From assembly GCA_905194675.1 (NCBI GenBank), contig CAJJTG010000004.1, forward strand, positions 1 through 64,000: DNA of 64,000 nucleotides, read 5' to 3'. This document shows positions 63,104 to 64,000 of the stretch, piece after piece (within the stretch, counting starts at the first letter, position 1; each line of letters begins with the position of its first letter). The notes beneath the pieces were generated by a model, which saw only the letters and a list, made by a program, of their open reading frames with translations, made no database searches and was not told where the DNA came from. Source of the stretch: an uncultured Collinsella sp. (GTDB lineage: Bacteria > Actinomycetota > Coriobacteriia > Coriobacteriales > Coriobacteriaceae). A program made the position numbers and the translations under genes.

Positions 63104-63192
63104 TTACCGAAAATCCATTTGTTTATTCTGCCGTCAATGGGCATACTCCGAATTGATGGCCCCGGGAATGACCTCTGATTCAAGTCACCGGG
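63104..63192. other. Repeated intergenic element, short copy
   Basis: TTACCGAAAATCCATTTG is followed after 33 nt by GATGGCCCCGGGAATGACCT and TCTGATTCAAGTCACCGGGC. Matches both ends of 61913-62171 but lacks its 200-nt middle. The CCCGGG ... CCGGGC pairing suggests a terminator-like hairpin. Confidence 0.6.
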
Positions 63193-63292
63193 CTCAGCTT
63201 GTTTTTAATGCAAACCTATGCTGGCGTTCCCGCCTGCGATGCTACTTGTCGAGGCCGAGCGCGGGACACTTGATATTGCACATACAATAGTG

Positions 63293-64000
63293 TTAATCAA
63301 ATAGCACAAGTTGGCGCGTGGGTCTTGTCAGGGCAACGTAGAGATTCTCTTTTGAATAGGCTTTCTGGTCCGAAGCTTTGACGACGGCGACGCTATCGAA
63401 TTCAAGTCCCTTGACTAAAAGAACGCGCGAGACCTTATACGAAGTCGATTTATGCCGCTGGTGCCAATCGTTTGCCTTTATGCGTTCAAATACAGAAACA
63501 AGATCCTCTTCCGTATCGAGAAACGTATCGATGGCGAACAGAGCATCATTCCAAGCTTCTCGCCTAACTAGATAAGACCCCCAGTGGTTGGAAATGGAGC
63601 TGCATACTTTCTTAAAAGTAGCCTTATTGAATTCTCGAGAAGCCAGTCCAAGATTGATGAGTACGTCGGCGTGGTTCTTGCGAGCTTTTGCGGACAGGTA
63701 TCGATCTAGAGATTTGCCTTCTTGCAATGCGCGAAGAACCGGATTATCGAGAACTTTCGAAAGGCGCGAATGGCATTCAAGGGCAAGTTCCGCAAGCCAT
63801 CTTGCCTTCTCCCCGGAATTCCCTTGAGAAGGGAACGATGCCAGTCGTTCTCTTGCGAATTTACCCTCCATTTCTTCTACAAGCTCAAATGACCCTGCCA
63901 GTCTTTTTGATAGTCTTTCGGAAAAGACTAGGGGAAGATTGGGACACAGCACCGCAGCGCTTTTGCTTCCGTGCCGCATTGCGTATGCACTTTCAATTAG
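63293..64000 (-). CDS. UvrD-like helicase, C-terminal part (5' end outside the window)
   Basis: At least 235 codons, open to the window edge. Superfamily 1 helicase motif V is in VLLVKGLEFDSVAVV and motif VI in NLYVALTRPTRQLVLF, ending at the stop directly after LFD. The preceding 150 residues are not typical of housekeeping UvrD or PcrA. An accessory helicase of the UvrD_C_2 type, as in some phage-defence pairs, is possible. The ATPase core must lie beyond 64000. Confidence 0.8.
   Translation of the reverse strand, partial: LIESAYAMRHGSKSAAVLCPNLPLVFSERLSKRLAGSFELVEEMEGKFARERLASFPSQGNSGEKARWLAELALECHSRLSKVLDNPVLRALQEGKSLDRYLSAKARKNHADVLINLGLASREFNKATFKKVCSSISNHWGSYLVRREAWNDALFAIDTFLDTEEDLVSVFERIKANDWHQRHKSTSYKVSRVLLVKGLEFDSVAVVKASDQKAYSKENLYVALTRPTRQLVLFD

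Overview
The window is a high-GC chromosomal segment of a gut-type actinobacterium, most likely class Coriobacteriia and probably Collinsella. That assignment is an inference from codon use, an rpoBC / str / S10 layout, FabK-type fatty acid synthesis, sugar PTS genes and an anaerobic Mo/Se purine module. No rRNA or tRNA gene was seen.

Layout. 1-4895: end of rpoB and rpoC, the latter with a long C-terminal extension carrying a helix-hairpin-helix / alpha-CTD-like segment. 5080-6930: an ECF sigma / anti-sigma pair between two inverted copies of a 28-29 bp repeat. 6953-7091: a large palindromic element. 7298-10711: rpsL-rpsG-fusA-rpsJ without tuf, ending at a terminator. 10828-20956: biotin ligase and a divergent, apparently complete type II fatty acid and acetyl-CoA carboxylase operon (fabH-acpP-fabK-fabD-fabG-fabF-accB-fabZ-accC-accDA) that separates rpsJ from the rest of the S10 genes. 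20973-24175: a lone PTS EIIC, a cation diffusion facilitator and a histidine phosphatase. 24211-24375: a second copy of the palindromic element. 24635-30423: rplC-rplD-rplW / rplB-rpsS-rplV-rpsC-rplP-rpmC-rpsQ / rplN-rplX. The cluster stops after rplX at a strong terminator, so rplE onward lies elsewhere.

30485-31965 is a scar region with a frameshifted IS3-type transposase remnant fused to the 3' end of a nucleosidase gene. 32159-39654 is a catabolic locus: a LevR-like PTS regulator without the sigma54 contact motif, mannose-family EIIB-EIIC-EIID-EIIA, a DUF2961/GH172 glycosidase and a ROK fructokinase-like enzyme. This suggests PTS uptake of a fructosyl or related furanosyl oligosaccharide with intracellular cleavage. 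39655-42892 holds IS200-type debris, an oxidoreductase / DeoR pair and several palindromic repeat families. 42893-46737: an RluA-family pseudouridine synthase, a U32 protein and RidA.

46853-57236 is a purine module: a YheO-type regulator divergent from an NCS2 permease, SsnA amidohydrolase, YgfK, a four-cluster ferredoxin and an FAD-less xanthine dehydrogenase-like molybdoenzyme. From 57237 to the end the DNA is accessory. Three arrays of a 46-nt palindromic repeat with a 61-62 nt period bracket an AbiEi-like/nuclease-like protein and a DUF234 ATPase with a nested palindromic promoter region. These are followed by a truncated DUF4143 gene, a duplicated non-coding element, a DEDDh exonuclease and the 3' end of a UvrD-like helicase.

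The strongest candidates for undescribed biology are two 69-nt conserved cores nested in unrelated, self-complementary long arms upstream of the two ribosomal protein operons; the 46-nt palindrome arrays; three evenly spaced 57-nt palindromes at 42607-42824; and the PTS/GH172/ROK locus with its altered LevR regulator.
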